A stretch of 64,000 nucleotides of DNA from contig NC_079886.1 in NCBI RefSeq assembly GCF_029227915.1, forward strand, positions 18,700,501 through 18,764,500. The letters run 5' to 3'. Of this stretch, positions 1 to 12,924 are shown in pieces. Position 1 is the stretch's first letter, and each line of letters begins with the position of its first letter. Origin of the DNA: Hydractinia symbiolongicarpus. Its lineage: Eukaryota > Cnidaria > Hydrozoa > Anthoathecata > Hydractiniidae. A model generated the notes under the pieces. That model did no database searches and was not told the origin of the DNA. It saw only the letters and a program-made list of their open reading frames with translations. The position numbers were made by a program, and so were the translations under genes.

Positions 1-3000
1 AAGAAATCCTCAACTCAATATATTATCTTTTATCATTAGGAGCTGGTACTTTCTCAACACTATGGCTTGCTGAGTGTAAAAAAAGTGATGATCGAAATCT
101 GTATGTTATCAAGAAGTTAGATGTTGACAAGCTCACAACAAAGGATTTAAAAAACTTGCAGGTATAATTTGAATAACTTTTAACAAAAAGTCATTGCCGA
201 TGCGCAGTGTTTTAAATAACAGTAAATGGAACATTACAGTTTATTATATTAATGATCAATCTCTTTTAATAAAAATTGTCCAATATCAGAATTCATTAAA
301 GAATTTCCTTTATCATGTTTTCATGTAAAAGATACTATGAGAACTACACAGCTCCTGAGAAATGTGTTTCCAAAGCACATTAGGTGTGGCATGACTATTG
401 TACGACAGGTTGCACGATATAGTTAAACATGGCATGGCAAGTGTTTTCATTGCTTTGCCAAACCAAAGTATTATTTAGGGCAATAGTCACTATAGTCACG
501 AGAAAAATAAACTTTATTGAAAAAGAAGCCATAACGACATGTTGCTTGATGTCTTTTTTAATGCCGACAGGAATTCTCTCTTGAAAAAACATGTATATAC
601 AATTGATGAAATGTGTGCATTTATGCATGTGATTACTGGATATTACTAAAGAATTTTACTGGATATTGTTTTTTCTTATTTTTCTGCCAGAAAATAAGGA
701 ATCTTATCCAGTTTTTGTTTAGATTAGAACATTTGTCATTTGAATAAAATAGTATTAAAAAAAAGTTTGTAGTCCATATTCAATTATCCAGCCAGGAAAA
801 GTTAGGAAATTAGGCTAAATTATGAAAAAGTTAGGCTGAATTTCCCAAAATTTCATAAATTATAATAATTACATAATTTTATAATGGTTCTGTGCTCTTC
901 AAATAAGCATATTGAGATTGAATAATAAATTATTATGACAAAAATGAAGCAGTTGGATTTCATTTAGATTTAAAGAAAATAATTATTTTGAAAACGAGGC
1001 TATTCTTAGGAAGCTCGGCTATATGAAGGGTTTGACCGTAACTTTTAGTTGGAATTGAGGCACTTAACAAACAGAAATATTTACGAAGTTAGGTAATTTG
1101 TTATAATTTTTGCTAAGGAACTTAATAAAAATCATTTTTAGTATTGACTATAATTAGGAAATTCGGGAAAGGTCTATTATCAATTTCTGGAATTTTAAAG
1201 GCTCCTCAAGAAGTGTTGTTGCATTACCTTAAGCTGGTTTATTCATTTCACATATTATATAAAGCCTTCTTTTCCTTTTTTTAAAGGTGTTGGTTAAAAG
1301 GTCATAATGTTTTTTTCTTCTTTAGTATGAGGTACAATTGTCAAGTCAGTTAAATCATCCATATATACTTGCATTTTATTCTTCTTTTGTTGCTGATCAT
1401 GGCTGCATATGGACTGTATATCCGTTTTATAATTTTGGTGAGTCGTGATATACTTTTGTTGACATTTAAAACGGTAAATTTGAAGTAGATTCACACATAC
1501 TGTAAATTAACCAAAAATTAGCTAATTAGCTATGGTTACCCTGGCCAAAACCTTAAGTTTGACAATTTAAAGCCAATTAAGGTAACCCTTTTAAAACCAG
1601 AAAAATAAGTTTACATAATAAGTTACTATTTCTATTATAGTTCCTATTATAACACTCTTTTTAGCTATAATACTATTATCTTTCACCAAAAATATTCAGT
1701 TTCGATAATTCCTCTTTAAACTCAAAGCGTCATAAATAATTATTCCTGTTGAACTTCAGTGCTATATACGTGCTTGTAAAATTATGCGGGAAAAAGCTAA
1801 TTATTAAAGAGAAACGTTATTAACAACTAAGATGACACTTAATGTAGAAATTTGTGACAATTTTATGCCCAAGCTCCAATTTCTAATAGGAAAATGCTAT
1901 TTTTTTATTTTTTTTGGAAAAAATTTAACATATCTGATAAATTAATCAATATTAAGAAATATTTAAAAAATATTTTTATTCTAGATATTTTACTTTTACC
2001 AGCGTTTAATGCATCAGATGTGCTACCTTAGAATCTTTAAAAAAAACTAAAGCCTATTGTTAAAAAAATATCAATAAAGAAATTAACTCTGTGTACCCTT
2101 AACTTATTACACCAAAGTTAATTTTAAAACAGAAGCAGATAAAAATTCATTGGGTAGTAAAAAGTTGGAGCTTGTAAAAACTGTTTTTTTTTCTTTATGT
2201 ATTATGCATTTTTAACTAAGAATTTCTGCTGCTCTAAACAATTCAAATAATAATTCAAAATCATTTTGATACATGGGCTAACATTAACACTGAGATTTTT
2301 TGGTATAGTCTAGTAGTGCATGAAATTACAATGACGTCATTAGGATGAAAAAATGAGGTCATATTTGTACGAAAGTTACTTATTTAAACAGTAAAGGTAT
2401 AAAAAGATCAATTTCCAATATTGATATTTATGTCATTAAACTTTGTACATGATTAGAATATCGCATTTATAGATTTATTTAGATTTCATTTATAGACTTG
2501 ATGACGTCATTTGGATTAGAATTGAACATACATGCAATAAATAATTACATAGCGTATATAATATATAATATATAATAATATATAATATATAACCAACACA
2601 AAAATTTCCTACAACACTCATATATGCATGTCAAAACTTTTTTTAAAAACACAAAATATTACCCCTGTCCAAAAAGTGCAGTACCCCTTAAATTTGCAAT
2701 TTTTTTAACATTTTTTTTTTTCATTACAAGCGGTAATAAAAGTTAGGGAAATTCACAAAAGTTCAGCACTCGACTGCATGCCAAACAAAAGTTATGCCAA
2801 GTGAATTTCGGGAAATAGTAAAAGAAATTTGTACACTCAGAATACTGAGTAAATGATACAGGTGTTTGGACAGCTAAAAAAGGGTTACTGCCATTTTAAG
2901 TCACATTTGGCTAATATCGTTCTTTATTGTGGTTGCTAAAGAAATGCACACAAAAGCTTTTAGCTGGTTGTAGCCAGCTTTATTTTGACTTTGTTTCTCT

Positions 3001-6000
3001 GTTTTGGTGATGATTTGGTTTCAATTTAGTTTTTGATATGGATATATATTTTTTTTGAAATGTTTGATTTAAGGTTTGTAAAGTGGTAGAGTTTTTCTTT
3101 CCAATACGTATCCATGCAGCAAACGTCAAGGCTAATTAGTATATTTCGAAAGCAAAGAAGGCTTTGTCCATAACGATAAAACTACCAAAAATATAGTTTC
3201 CTATATGTCAGAGGGATTGAGTTGATAATTTACGGATATTCTTTTATTTTAAAAACATTTAATACTCAACATTTTATGGTTATTCTAATGTTTCCTGTTA
3301 CAGCTAGTTATAGGTTTTGCGTATTGTTTTAGGGTCGTGCCGTGACGTAATTGCTTCTGAATTCAAAAATGGTTTACCTCTGTTGTTTGTTGGCATGGTA
3401 TTAAGATTTGTTGTGTTAGCGCTTCAATACCTGCACCGGATGGGATTTCTCCACAGGTAAGAGCAGAATCAAAAAATGAACAATATATATACGTAATATA
3501 TATATATGAAATTTGCACGCAGCATATATAATACATTATTTAGGGCAATGAAAATAAGTTTGGGATATCACGCATAGAATATAGAAAATTTATGTATAAC
3601 ATATAGAAGATAAGTTTATATACTTAGCATATGTAAATAATACTAGCCATATAGTTATCACTAATGCGTCCCGTTTTCCAATAAATTTTGTAAATAATTT
3701 AGGTGACTCTAAAATGTAAGAAAAAGGAGGTTCTGTTTTTACACAGTCAGGCTAAATTGTATTTTCTCTATAAACAAATCCATAAAATTGACTCAATTGG
3801 AAAATATAATGACTCATTCCGAATAGTAAATTTGCCAGAGTTTTTGTCAAAACTACCAAATCCACCAAATTTTATTTCGGAAAAAATAAGGTAAAGGCTG
3901 TTCTTATAAAAATATGTACATAATGTATATTTAATACATATATACATAATGTGTATATGTATTAAAATATAGTAACAAGTAAAGCACATTGCGGTGATAC
4001 ACAAAATAAAAATACAGAAACAATTTAATAGGTCAACGCATAACTAACTACCCTATTCTGACATTCTTTGCGTGAATAAAAATTGGTAAAATTTGATTAA
4101 AAGATAAAATTTGAGAGAATCAAAGATCTCCACAAAATTTAAAAAACCATACTCACTTAATAATATTGAGTTAATCAAATATTTACTTGATCATCATTTT
4201 TTGTATATCAGACACGTAGACAGGACATATCAAAATCGTTTTAAAAATGAAGTCAAAATTCCTCTCGGAGCCGACTCTGGAAAAAAAATTCTCCTGTAAA
4301 ATAGAAACGCTATAATACCTGTGATCTGCTAAATATGTACAATTATGTAGTGTGGGACATAATATATATAATATTTTTATGTAGCATATAGAACATGAGT
4401 TTTCAATTATCTGTCAGTAGCAGATAATGTATATAAAAATATTGTTTAAAGCAGACAAAGAGTTCCAAAGTAATACATTGTATCTGAAATTATATTTGGT
4501 CATTTATCTAATAACAAACAAAAACAAAATTGTTTGCAAAGTGGAAATTTTAAACCGTGTCTTCTATCTTAATCTGATAATTCTTTGTTTTTTGTATTAT
4601 CTTTTAGAGCCGTTAATGCTAGTCATATTTTATTAAATTCCGATAATACCGTTTGTTTATCGGGTCTTCGGCACTGTCTAATGATGCCAGATGACGGATC
4701 AAATGCTCACGACTTTCCTGATAATGCCATCCAAGTTCTACCCTGGGTGGCCCCAGAAGTTCTTCAACAGGTATGTTCAATGTTTTGATGTGTCCACATT
4801 TGGTATTTTGTTGAGTTTGCGTGTAAGCAATTTATTTGAACTGTTATTTACCTCTCAATTGGATTTGAGCTTAAGTTGGAAATGGGAAATAATGGTTTTG
4901 AATATTAATTTGGAGTTTATTATAAAAAAAAGCAAAGATTGTGATGTAAGATTTTTAGACCAGAATATTGAAAAGACTTTTGAACGAATGGGTAAATTAG
5001 GCTATTTAAAGTTGAAAGAGTATTGGGTTATAAAATTTGTAAACATGTTTAGTTTGGAAGTTATATTATTGGTATTTAACGAGTGACTTATGCACATAGT
5101 AAGTTTTCACTGAAGAAATTAAACATTGTGCGCGTAGTGTTTTTGGTGACACGCCATTCTATATTCTAAAAATTTATATTCACTTTCCTGTAACTTTTGC
5201 TTACCTTAAAAGAATTCATTTTCTTGTAATGGAATCAAATTAAAAATGTTAAAGTATATATGTATTAAAAGGGGATAATTAGGCAATATTTTTCTGAGAG
5301 ATATCATAGGAAGGAAGATAGGAAGTAGCGTGAATGTAAGAAGTTTATTTTCTTCATCCTCATCTTCGCAACAATTAATTCTTTAAAAAATCCCGAAATT
5401 TTCTTAGCGCCAAAATTGTTTCTGTTAAGATGCTATTATGCGTAAATGAGAGTACACAGGAAAATTACTCCAAATGAATCTATAAAAAAAGAAGAAGCAT
5501 GGTGGCGCTTCTTCCATAACCGATATTAAGATCAAATTAGATTGTTTTATGAAGCTTGTATAGCAAGTGAAAATATACGTAACCTCTGGTCAAGTTTGAA
5601 AAAAACCCCAAAAAACTAAGCGTAACTTCACACTGAACTTTATGAGCTACAAGAGACTTGAAAGAAACCAGAATAGAGAATGGGGTTTTAAAAAGGAATC
5701 TATCACTTTAACCGCGAAACTTTTTTTGAAAATTTAAATGTTGGCTAATATGTTGCTCTCCTGCGCAAACAGTACAAACATGAACAAGCAAAAACACGAG
5801 TTTTAAAAATACAAGCATCTAATGCTTAGAGAAAATATATTATACTTATAAAAAAAAAACATACTATGTATTGGTTCTTTATAATTCTTCTGCTTTTACT
5901 TTTCCTAAATATCTCTTTCTCAGAACCTAACTGGATACAATGACCGTTCGGACATCTACAGTCTTGGCATCACTGCAGTTGAATTGGTTACTGGAACCAT

Positions 6001-9000
6001 ACCTTACAGCAAACTACGACCAACGGAGGTAATGTTTTAATTCAGAGGTTAAATTTGACTTTGTGAAGGCCAAGGCTAGGAATTACGATACGAGGAGATT
6101 GAAGTAAAGTGTTGCTTTTAGTTTGATAAAGTCAGAGTGGGTTTTTGTATATGGTTAATAGGAATCTTAGATAATGATGTTGAAGCGATGTTGAAGAGCT
6201 CAAAAAGTTCTTTAATAAGCCTTTTAAACATTTTTGGAATATCTTTTTAAAATATACACGTTTGAGATTTTAACTTAAATTTTGATTTAGTTGCATAAAT
6301 TAGGATGTAATAATGTTCCAGGAACTGTAGATAATTTTGACTATAAAACTTTGCACATTTTAAAACAATGTCATTACCAATAATATTGTCAGGCTTGTTG
6401 ATCAAATTATTTTTGTAAAAACTTCTTTACTTTCAGTTATACAGCGTGGCCACTCACACTGGAAAAACTGAAAAATAGTCGAATTAAAAATTGGTGCTTT
6501 TTGTCATTCTCAGTATAGTGAAAAAAGATATCCTTCAATATACTGGAAATTTATACTTGTAAGAATCTTTGATTCAATATGTGAAAAGATTTTCCAACTC
6601 AACAATTAGATAGTTCGACTATTCAGTTTGATAACACCAATATTTTATTTCTTTGATATCATCAAGTACACCATTAGAAAAATGAGAAAAAAATTCTGGG
6701 AATTAACTTTTCAGAATTAATTTTTTTGTATTATACCTGTTCTTTCTTATTCATTGTGTTATTGAAGCTCTTCACAGTTTTTTCATTGAAATTCTTGCTG
6801 AAAAAATGTCAGAAATATCCTGGAAAACTCCTGGAATTGACTTTTTTAAATTTAATGGCCAACCTGTGGCTATTAGAAACTAGGAAACACACTTATATAT
6901 CTTGGAAGAGGTGAATGCAAAATAATGAGACTTCCTCATGTTGTTAGACATCAACATCACACTTGGTAATTTGACAATACCGGATTTTCTCTGTGAAAGC
7001 TACAATTTTAGTGTATGCGATATCAATTAATGATTCAAATTGCCATCCTGGGCGCTAATTAATTTTTTGATTTTTTGCATGGACGCTTAATCAAGTGGGA
7101 CAATTAAAAAGACTAATGGTACAGTATTCTATAAGGCGTTTCCTTGTAAATGGAACGCTCACTAAGATAAGGGCGGTTATTGCGCTTTGAGACTTTTACA
7201 TGCGAGTGGGGCGCTTAAAAGATGTGTTCTACTTTGAGTCATTTTAGTACTTAAAAACTGAAAAAATATATTTAAGAAGTTACTGGAATATACTGGAATT
7301 TCGAGTCAACCACCCTGCTGTAATTTGTGACCTGGAAAGCTCTGCTAAACTTTAAAACATTATCTTTAAAAGTGAAGAAAAAAAATGCATCGTATGGAAA
7401 GAATTTTTTTTCGCGAATGATGAGAATCACAACAACATGATGAAGAGAGCACCATAAATGTAAATGTTTGCTATTATTAGATTTTACTGCAGAAGATTCG
7501 CGGTGTTATTCCGCAACTCCCAGATAAAGCGACCATTGAAGAATTACATGGCGATTTCAGCAATTCACAGTCGTCATTGGATGGTCTGCAACAAACCAAC
7601 GATATGTTGTTCTCTCCACAAATTACTGCAGCCCCTTCTAAGAAAGTCAGGAATCTTCACCAGGTAAGTTGCATTTCTACGTTTGGACGATGTGTCATAT
7701 CTCCTCATTTTTTTCATCTTATTCTTTTTATTTTAGTTTGTCGAAGTTTGTTTACAAGCTGATGCTAGTTCAAGGTAATCTTTTTGCAGATGGCATCCAC
7801 CTTTTCCAAACTCCATTTTCAACCCCGTCTGACACCCTACATGAATATGTAGGGTGTCAGACGGGGTTGAAAAGACAATATGTGTCTTTTCGTCATATTA
7901 AAATAGTTATGCTGATAATGAATCTTTCTTATTTATAAGTCTACATCAAGTGATATCGGATTGTAAAGAATATCTATATATTCTATCTCAGCCAACAGCA
8001 TAATTAATATGAAAATAATATTTCGCTTTCCTACATTTTTTATTCGGTTTTAGGCCGTCAGCAAGTCAACTGAAACAGTCTTCTTACATTAGAAATGTAG
8101 GTATACAAAACCACCTCCTAATTATGAACGTAGCATCCTCTACAGCATCTCCAAATTATACATTTCGCACCCCCTGCAGCACCACCTAATTATCAAGTTA
8201 GCATCCCCTACAGCACCCCCCTCCCCCAATATTATCAAGTTAGCATCCCCTACAGCACCCCCCCCCCCAATATTATCCAGTTAGCACCCCCTACAGAACC
8301 TCCTAATTATCAATTTAGCATCCCCTACAGCACCCTCTAATTATACAGTTAGCACCCCCTACAGCACCACCTAATTATCCATTTAGCACCCCCTGCAGCA
8401 TCCCTAATTATCCAGTTAGTAACCCTACAGCACCCTATAATTATCAAGTTAGGCGGAATTCTCCTTTCTTTCTAATGGCGCCATTATTTTGTCTCTCATA
8501 GTATAAGGAAACGAGGGAAACTATTTTATTTTTTTATTTTTTAGGACATTACCTTAAAAAATTTATGTCTGAAATTTATTATTGGCTATTAAATTCACTT
8601 CCCTTCTTGCGTTGTACCAGTGTTAATTTCTTCTTATAGGTGAAGAGAAAGATGAAGGATAAAGATTGTCAGGCCTTCACAGATTTGTTAAAACCGCTAA
8701 CGCCTATTAATGAATTCATAAGCGACACTGAAAATAAAGGTACTTTCGTTTTATGCGTTTAAAAAATTTGTCATGAAAGCGGATGATTATTTTTGGCGAG
8801 CATTTCGCAAATTGTGTGCTAGTTTATTACCAATATAGATAGACATAGATAAACTTTGAATTTCATAAAACGCCTAAAAAAATTGTTAAGGTCCGTACTT
8901 TTAAAATTGGAACCCTTCTGAAGGAAGTTAAATTTTTTACCTAATATTTATACATTTGAGGTTGTTTTGAGAACAAAAACAAGAAGCAAGAAATTCTAAT

Positions 9001-10089
9001 TTTTATTTTTGATTCTCTTAAATTACACGTCTTTTTTTTTATAAGAAACACGATTTTAAGAAACATTAGGCTTAAATTGCGGACTAAGTAAAGCAAAAAG
9101 ACAACATTTTTTTCGTGAAAGGTATATAAAGTTTAGTATTAAACCAAAAATACATGTAGCAGCTTGGCTGATCAAGTGAAAGATATTTCGATCACAATCT
9201 TCCTGATCTACTTCCATCTCTTCTAATGAGCTTTTGTATTCTCCTTCAACTACAAGTGAACACTACAAAAACGTCCCCGTGTGAAATTTAAGATGAACAA
9301 GACGTATGATATACGCAAACAACCTCGCGAATAATGTTTGCAAAAAGCTGTCTATCAAATTGGGATTTTTGTTACGAAGTTAGACACGACATATTTTACT
9401 ATTCAGATACGCAATAATATTTGTTACACACTTATTTTTCAAAATTGATTTGTGAGACCTTCCTGAACGGAAAATTCCTCGAACTTTTAATTTTCGATGG
9501 GTCCGTCTTGGGTGAACCGACTGACAGGAAGAAGAAAGACCACAAACCCACAAACCCCAAAATTTGCGAAATTCATTAATTCAGTTAATTCTGCCTACAT
9601 TCACTTTTAAAAAGTTTGGTGGAAACATCTTTATTTACTAGTTAGTTAAACAAGTGTTTTGAACACTTGTCTTATCTTTTTAAAAAAGAAAAAATAGTTA
9701 CCAAGATGAGATTCGAACACACGACGACTCCCGTGTCGGTGCTCAGAGAGGCAAAAATTTCCATTCTTGTAGGACACATTTGCGTTTTAATACAAGCTCA
9801 CGAGCTTGTAATTAATTTTAAGAAACATATTTCAGGCTTAAAGAATAAAAATATTAAGAAACAGGTAGACTTAACTCAAATTTCAATTTTCTTATGAAAA
9901 AAGACGTGAAAAACAGCTACAGCTCGACTGTTTTCATTCGCGAAAAAATGGAACTTAAGGCCCAAGACAACTAAGCAATGTGCATCTGACGAGCTTTTTG
10001 TGTTGTCTTTAGGATTAGAGAATGAGATGGAAATTTTAGAGAAAGTACCCAATGTTACTCTATGCGATGAAACCAGGTGGAATTTTTGA
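1..10089 (+). CDS. STRAD: STRAD-like pseudokinase (STE20-related adaptor), 3' ten exons
   Basis: Exons: 1-161 (partial), 1326-1437, 3333-3456, 4608-4770, 5924-6028, 7481-7663, 7737-7774, 8054-8096, 8640-8739, 10013-10089; all junctions are GT/AG and phases join, giving about 367 residues to a TGA. Human STRADA is about 430, so roughly the first 60 residues lie left of the window. In the family, STRAD binds MO25 and the kinase LKB1 in the cytosol and activates LKB1 allosterically. Seen: a glycine loop GAGTFS, a Lys at the VAIK position (YVIKK), HRD degraded to HRA, DFG replaced by GLR (SGLRHC), an intact APE (VAPEVLQQ), then SDIYSLGITAVELVTG. The C-lobe tail reads RPSASQLKQ, LLKPLTPINEF and ends TRWNF, matching the C-terminal WEF motif that docks MO25 with E changed to N. 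The lost HRD and DFG aspartates make it a pseudokinase. STRADA versus STRADB cannot be decided here. Confidence 0.93.
7816..7873. repeat. Perfect inverted repeat, 27-bp arms, 4-bp loop
   Basis: Arms 7816-7842 and 7847-7873 are exact reverse complements around GAAT. It lies in the STRAD intron between exons 7737-7774 and 8054-8096, 42 bases after the donor. It may be a recent fold-back element or an RNA hairpin; no coding role is seen. Confidence 0.9.
8110..8452. repeat. C-rich minisatellite in a STRAD intron
   Basis: About nine to ten imperfect units of roughly 34-40 bases run head to tail, each built from CTAATTATC, then AGTTAGCA, then CCCCTACAGCACC. Unit length varies through C-tracts near 8216 and 8260. 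The C-rich, G-poor strand bias contrasts with the AT-rich surroundings. It begins 13 bases after exon 8054-8096. Confidence 0.85.
9297..9808. repeat. Dispersed repeat with tRNA-related (SINE-like) segment, copy 1
   Basis: Sits in the last STRAD intron. The outer segments recur at 63694-64000 in the same orientation and at 56530-57335 inverted. On the minus strand, 9703-9770 holds a B-box-like GTGTTCGAATC followed by CTCATCTTGGTA, which resembles the T arm and 3' end of a tRNA. That suggests a tRNA-derived SINE or a composite element. No convincing full cloverleaf or A box was found, so it is not called a tRNA gene. Confidence 0.7.
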
Positions 10090-12924
10090 ATGGAGCATGA
10101 TGCTATCTCTCAAGTCGTGGAACGTTACAGATATCTGGCCCACCAGAGCATGCCCGCGCTTTGCCGGTCGATTGTCTTTGTGGTGAAAACAAAGTTTCGT
10201 GAGGATCCAATTTTTTGTTTGTATCAAACAATTTATGTACATTTTATGAAATTGTTATTTGTTGTATATTTTAACAGAATTGGAAAAAAAAAGAACCTTC
10301 ACTCCAATTTGAATCAGTTTTCTCGAATACAGTTTTCTCGAATACAGTTTAATTATTGATATACATTGTTTTTACTCCATTTGGACTTTTAGTTAGCGTC
10401 TCGATAAATTTTATTTTTCTCGCAGTTTCCTAAATGACTGTCAGGAAAATCAAGCGAAACTTTACCACACCATCTGGACCTAAAAAAGCTATCTCTTATA
10501 GATGTCCGCTACTTGAGGTACATTCCTTCGGAGGCAAGGTGTGTCAGGAGCCTAAAGACAATTACGCTTCTAAAAAATAAAACAGACTTAAATATTTCTG
10601 CGAGGTTTCGATTTTATAGCCTAAAGATTTCAAAAGTTAAAGAATCTATAAAAATATAGAGAAAAATTCTAACAAAATTTTTTTTTACGTGCCTTATTGT
10701 TGGATGTGTCCGCTTTAAAGAGGTCAGTTTTAGGGAATGATATAAATCGGGACATTGAAATTACGCTCGCACTATAGGGGTGTTCGCTGTAACGTGTCCC
10801 CTAATTTATAACACTGGCATTTATAGTCACAGGCTAGGGAATAAAACTGTAACCGAATTTTCTTTACACGACATACTCTTTCCTAAATCCGATAGATTTC
10901 TTAAACAGCCTGGTGTAACACACCTTGACATAGATAGAGATGAAACACAGAAGCAGAAGTACTGAAAATGATTGCCGCATAACTGTTTTTGCGTTAACTG
11001 CAATAATGTCTGAAAATCGTAAAAAAAATTATTTAAACTAAAAATCTGTTAAAGTTGTCGAATTAAATTTACAATTAATTTTCCTCGTGTTTTGTAAAAT
11101 ACAGCTACAGTGCTTATTGGTGTAAGGAAAACAAAAGAGGACAGAAAGGAGAGAAAAATTAATGCAGGACATTAAAGTAAGAAACAAAATCTTTGTGGCA
11201 GAAAATTAAGGCGGGAAAATTGTAATCGATAATTACCTGCAACAGTCAGTCCAGTCAGCATTTAAAGCTCTTCCAGCCTTTTTTTAAAATAGGATCGTCC
11301 AGACCTTGGATGAGCTATCTTCCATGTCAGTTCAGGGAAAGGAGTTTGCAGACAGGTTCGAGAATCCTATCAAATTTCTTAAGGAAGGTTAACTACAAGC
11401 AGTGGCACATTAAGACAAGTTACCAAATTCCAAAGTTCGCTCCCACAAGTATTGATTAGAATGCTTACTGCGGACCTAGGACTTAGAAGCTAAGGTTATA
11501 TTTTAGACCATGAAAAATATGCTATTGTTGCTGGCGTCAGCTTGGCCTTTGTGGACCCCTGACGTTGATCATTCCGTGAAGCGGACATGTTAGAAAGTGA
11601 GACTGGCGCTGCTTACCTGATCTACGAATATGAAGAAATGGCGCTTTCGCAGCTGTTTGCCAACTTTTTAAAAATGGCTGACAAAGTATTCAATTTTTTG
11701 GTGAAAGATTGTAGTTATCATAAAAAAGTGAGTAAAAACATTAAAACGGCATAGGAATATAATTTCATCATAATTTACTATTTCGTAATAAATAAATTTA
11801 CAATAATTCACAAAATCGCCGCCATTCAGAGCAGCTACGTGCCCCTAAAGTGTACTAATTTCCTGTTTATTTCGCGTATGTAAACCAACTTAGTGATCAA
11901 TCACGAAATTACTCGATTAACAAAAAAAAGACGTTTCGGTTTATTTTGCATCAAGTTGATATAATTGCTTTAAGTTGTGACAATTTATCGCTCTTTAACC
12001 ATTTGTAAAAATGTGTAGAAAGTCCCAAAAAGAACTTGTCATTTGCAAGAATCAGCGAATTACGAACAAAACACAGGCGAAAATTAATAAACTTAAGGTA
12101 TGCTGTACGTCAAAATGAACAACTTCGAGTAACGGTAACGCTATACAAACCAAACTGTCAACAAAACTGTAGAAATGAGTATAAAAACATTAGTATGTCC
12201 ACCCTGTAAAAATTACTTACCAATTTACGAACACTAGTAAAAAAAGTAATTTATAGAAATGATTTAAGACAGCAAGCCCGATATGGAAGTTAACTCCCTA
12301 AGATCGACAACCCGGGACAAAATATATTGACAAAGTGGGTGAAATTTCTAACATCTTCCAAAGATATTTCTATGATGCGAGCTTTTAATCCATGTTGGAT
12401 TATTTGGTTTATTTAAAAATCTTACATGATATAATTTTTTCCGACCTCAACAAGCCACATTTTTTTAATTTTTCGGCCTTCACTGGCCAGCAGTTTGGTT
12501 AAATATTGTGGAAGTGTGCCCTATACATCTGATGAAGATCTAATAGCCTGTCTTTGTTTTCAAATACATAAGGCCGTTAAAATTTTGCGTTTCTAAAAAT
12601 TTAACGAAATAATCTTCATATATATTATATTTATAATATATTTCTATATTTTCTTTGCATTTTATGTATAGAGATTAGCAACTTTGAGGCGAGAATTTGA
12701 ATATGGTAGAAAACATCTGTTTCCGTCAAGTTTATCGCTTGACTTTTCTTCGAATTAGCACGTAGTCGCCAATTTTAACGGCCTTTTTGATGCTGAAAAT
12801 CTTACCACGTCAACCAATAAAAACTGGTGATGTACCTGCTGTGAGAAATTAATCACAACCACGAGGAAGTACACCGCGCGAAAATTTGACTAACCATTAC
12901 ACAGGATTTTCCCAGACAAATAAA
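10090..12924. other. Intergenic region between convergent STRAD and patatin genes
   Basis: No coding region with splice or homology support. 10300-11720 has short degenerate open stretches and repeated motifs (tandem TTCTCGAATACAGT near 10319-10350; ATGTCCGC or GTGTCCGC pieces at 10501 and 10707) of the kind seen in decayed DNA transposons. A short inverted-repeat element lies at 12570-12785. The rest is AT-rich with nothing recognised. Confidence 0.6.
12570..12785. mobile_element. MITE-like element with terminal inverted repeats
   Basis: The left end AAGGCCGTTAAAATT is repeated exactly in inverse orientation at the right end (12771-12785), enclosing 216 bases without coding capacity. It has the structure of a non-autonomous DNA transposon. 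Superfamily is not assignable because target duplications are unclear. Confidence 0.7.

Noticed and set aside
9703-9770. tRNA gene (B-box-like GTTCGAATC on the minus strand), also at 56551-56625 and 63894-63960
   Set aside because: Present in three dispersed copies with the same flanks, mismatched T stem and no convincing A box or anticodon arm; treated as a tRNA-derived repeat.
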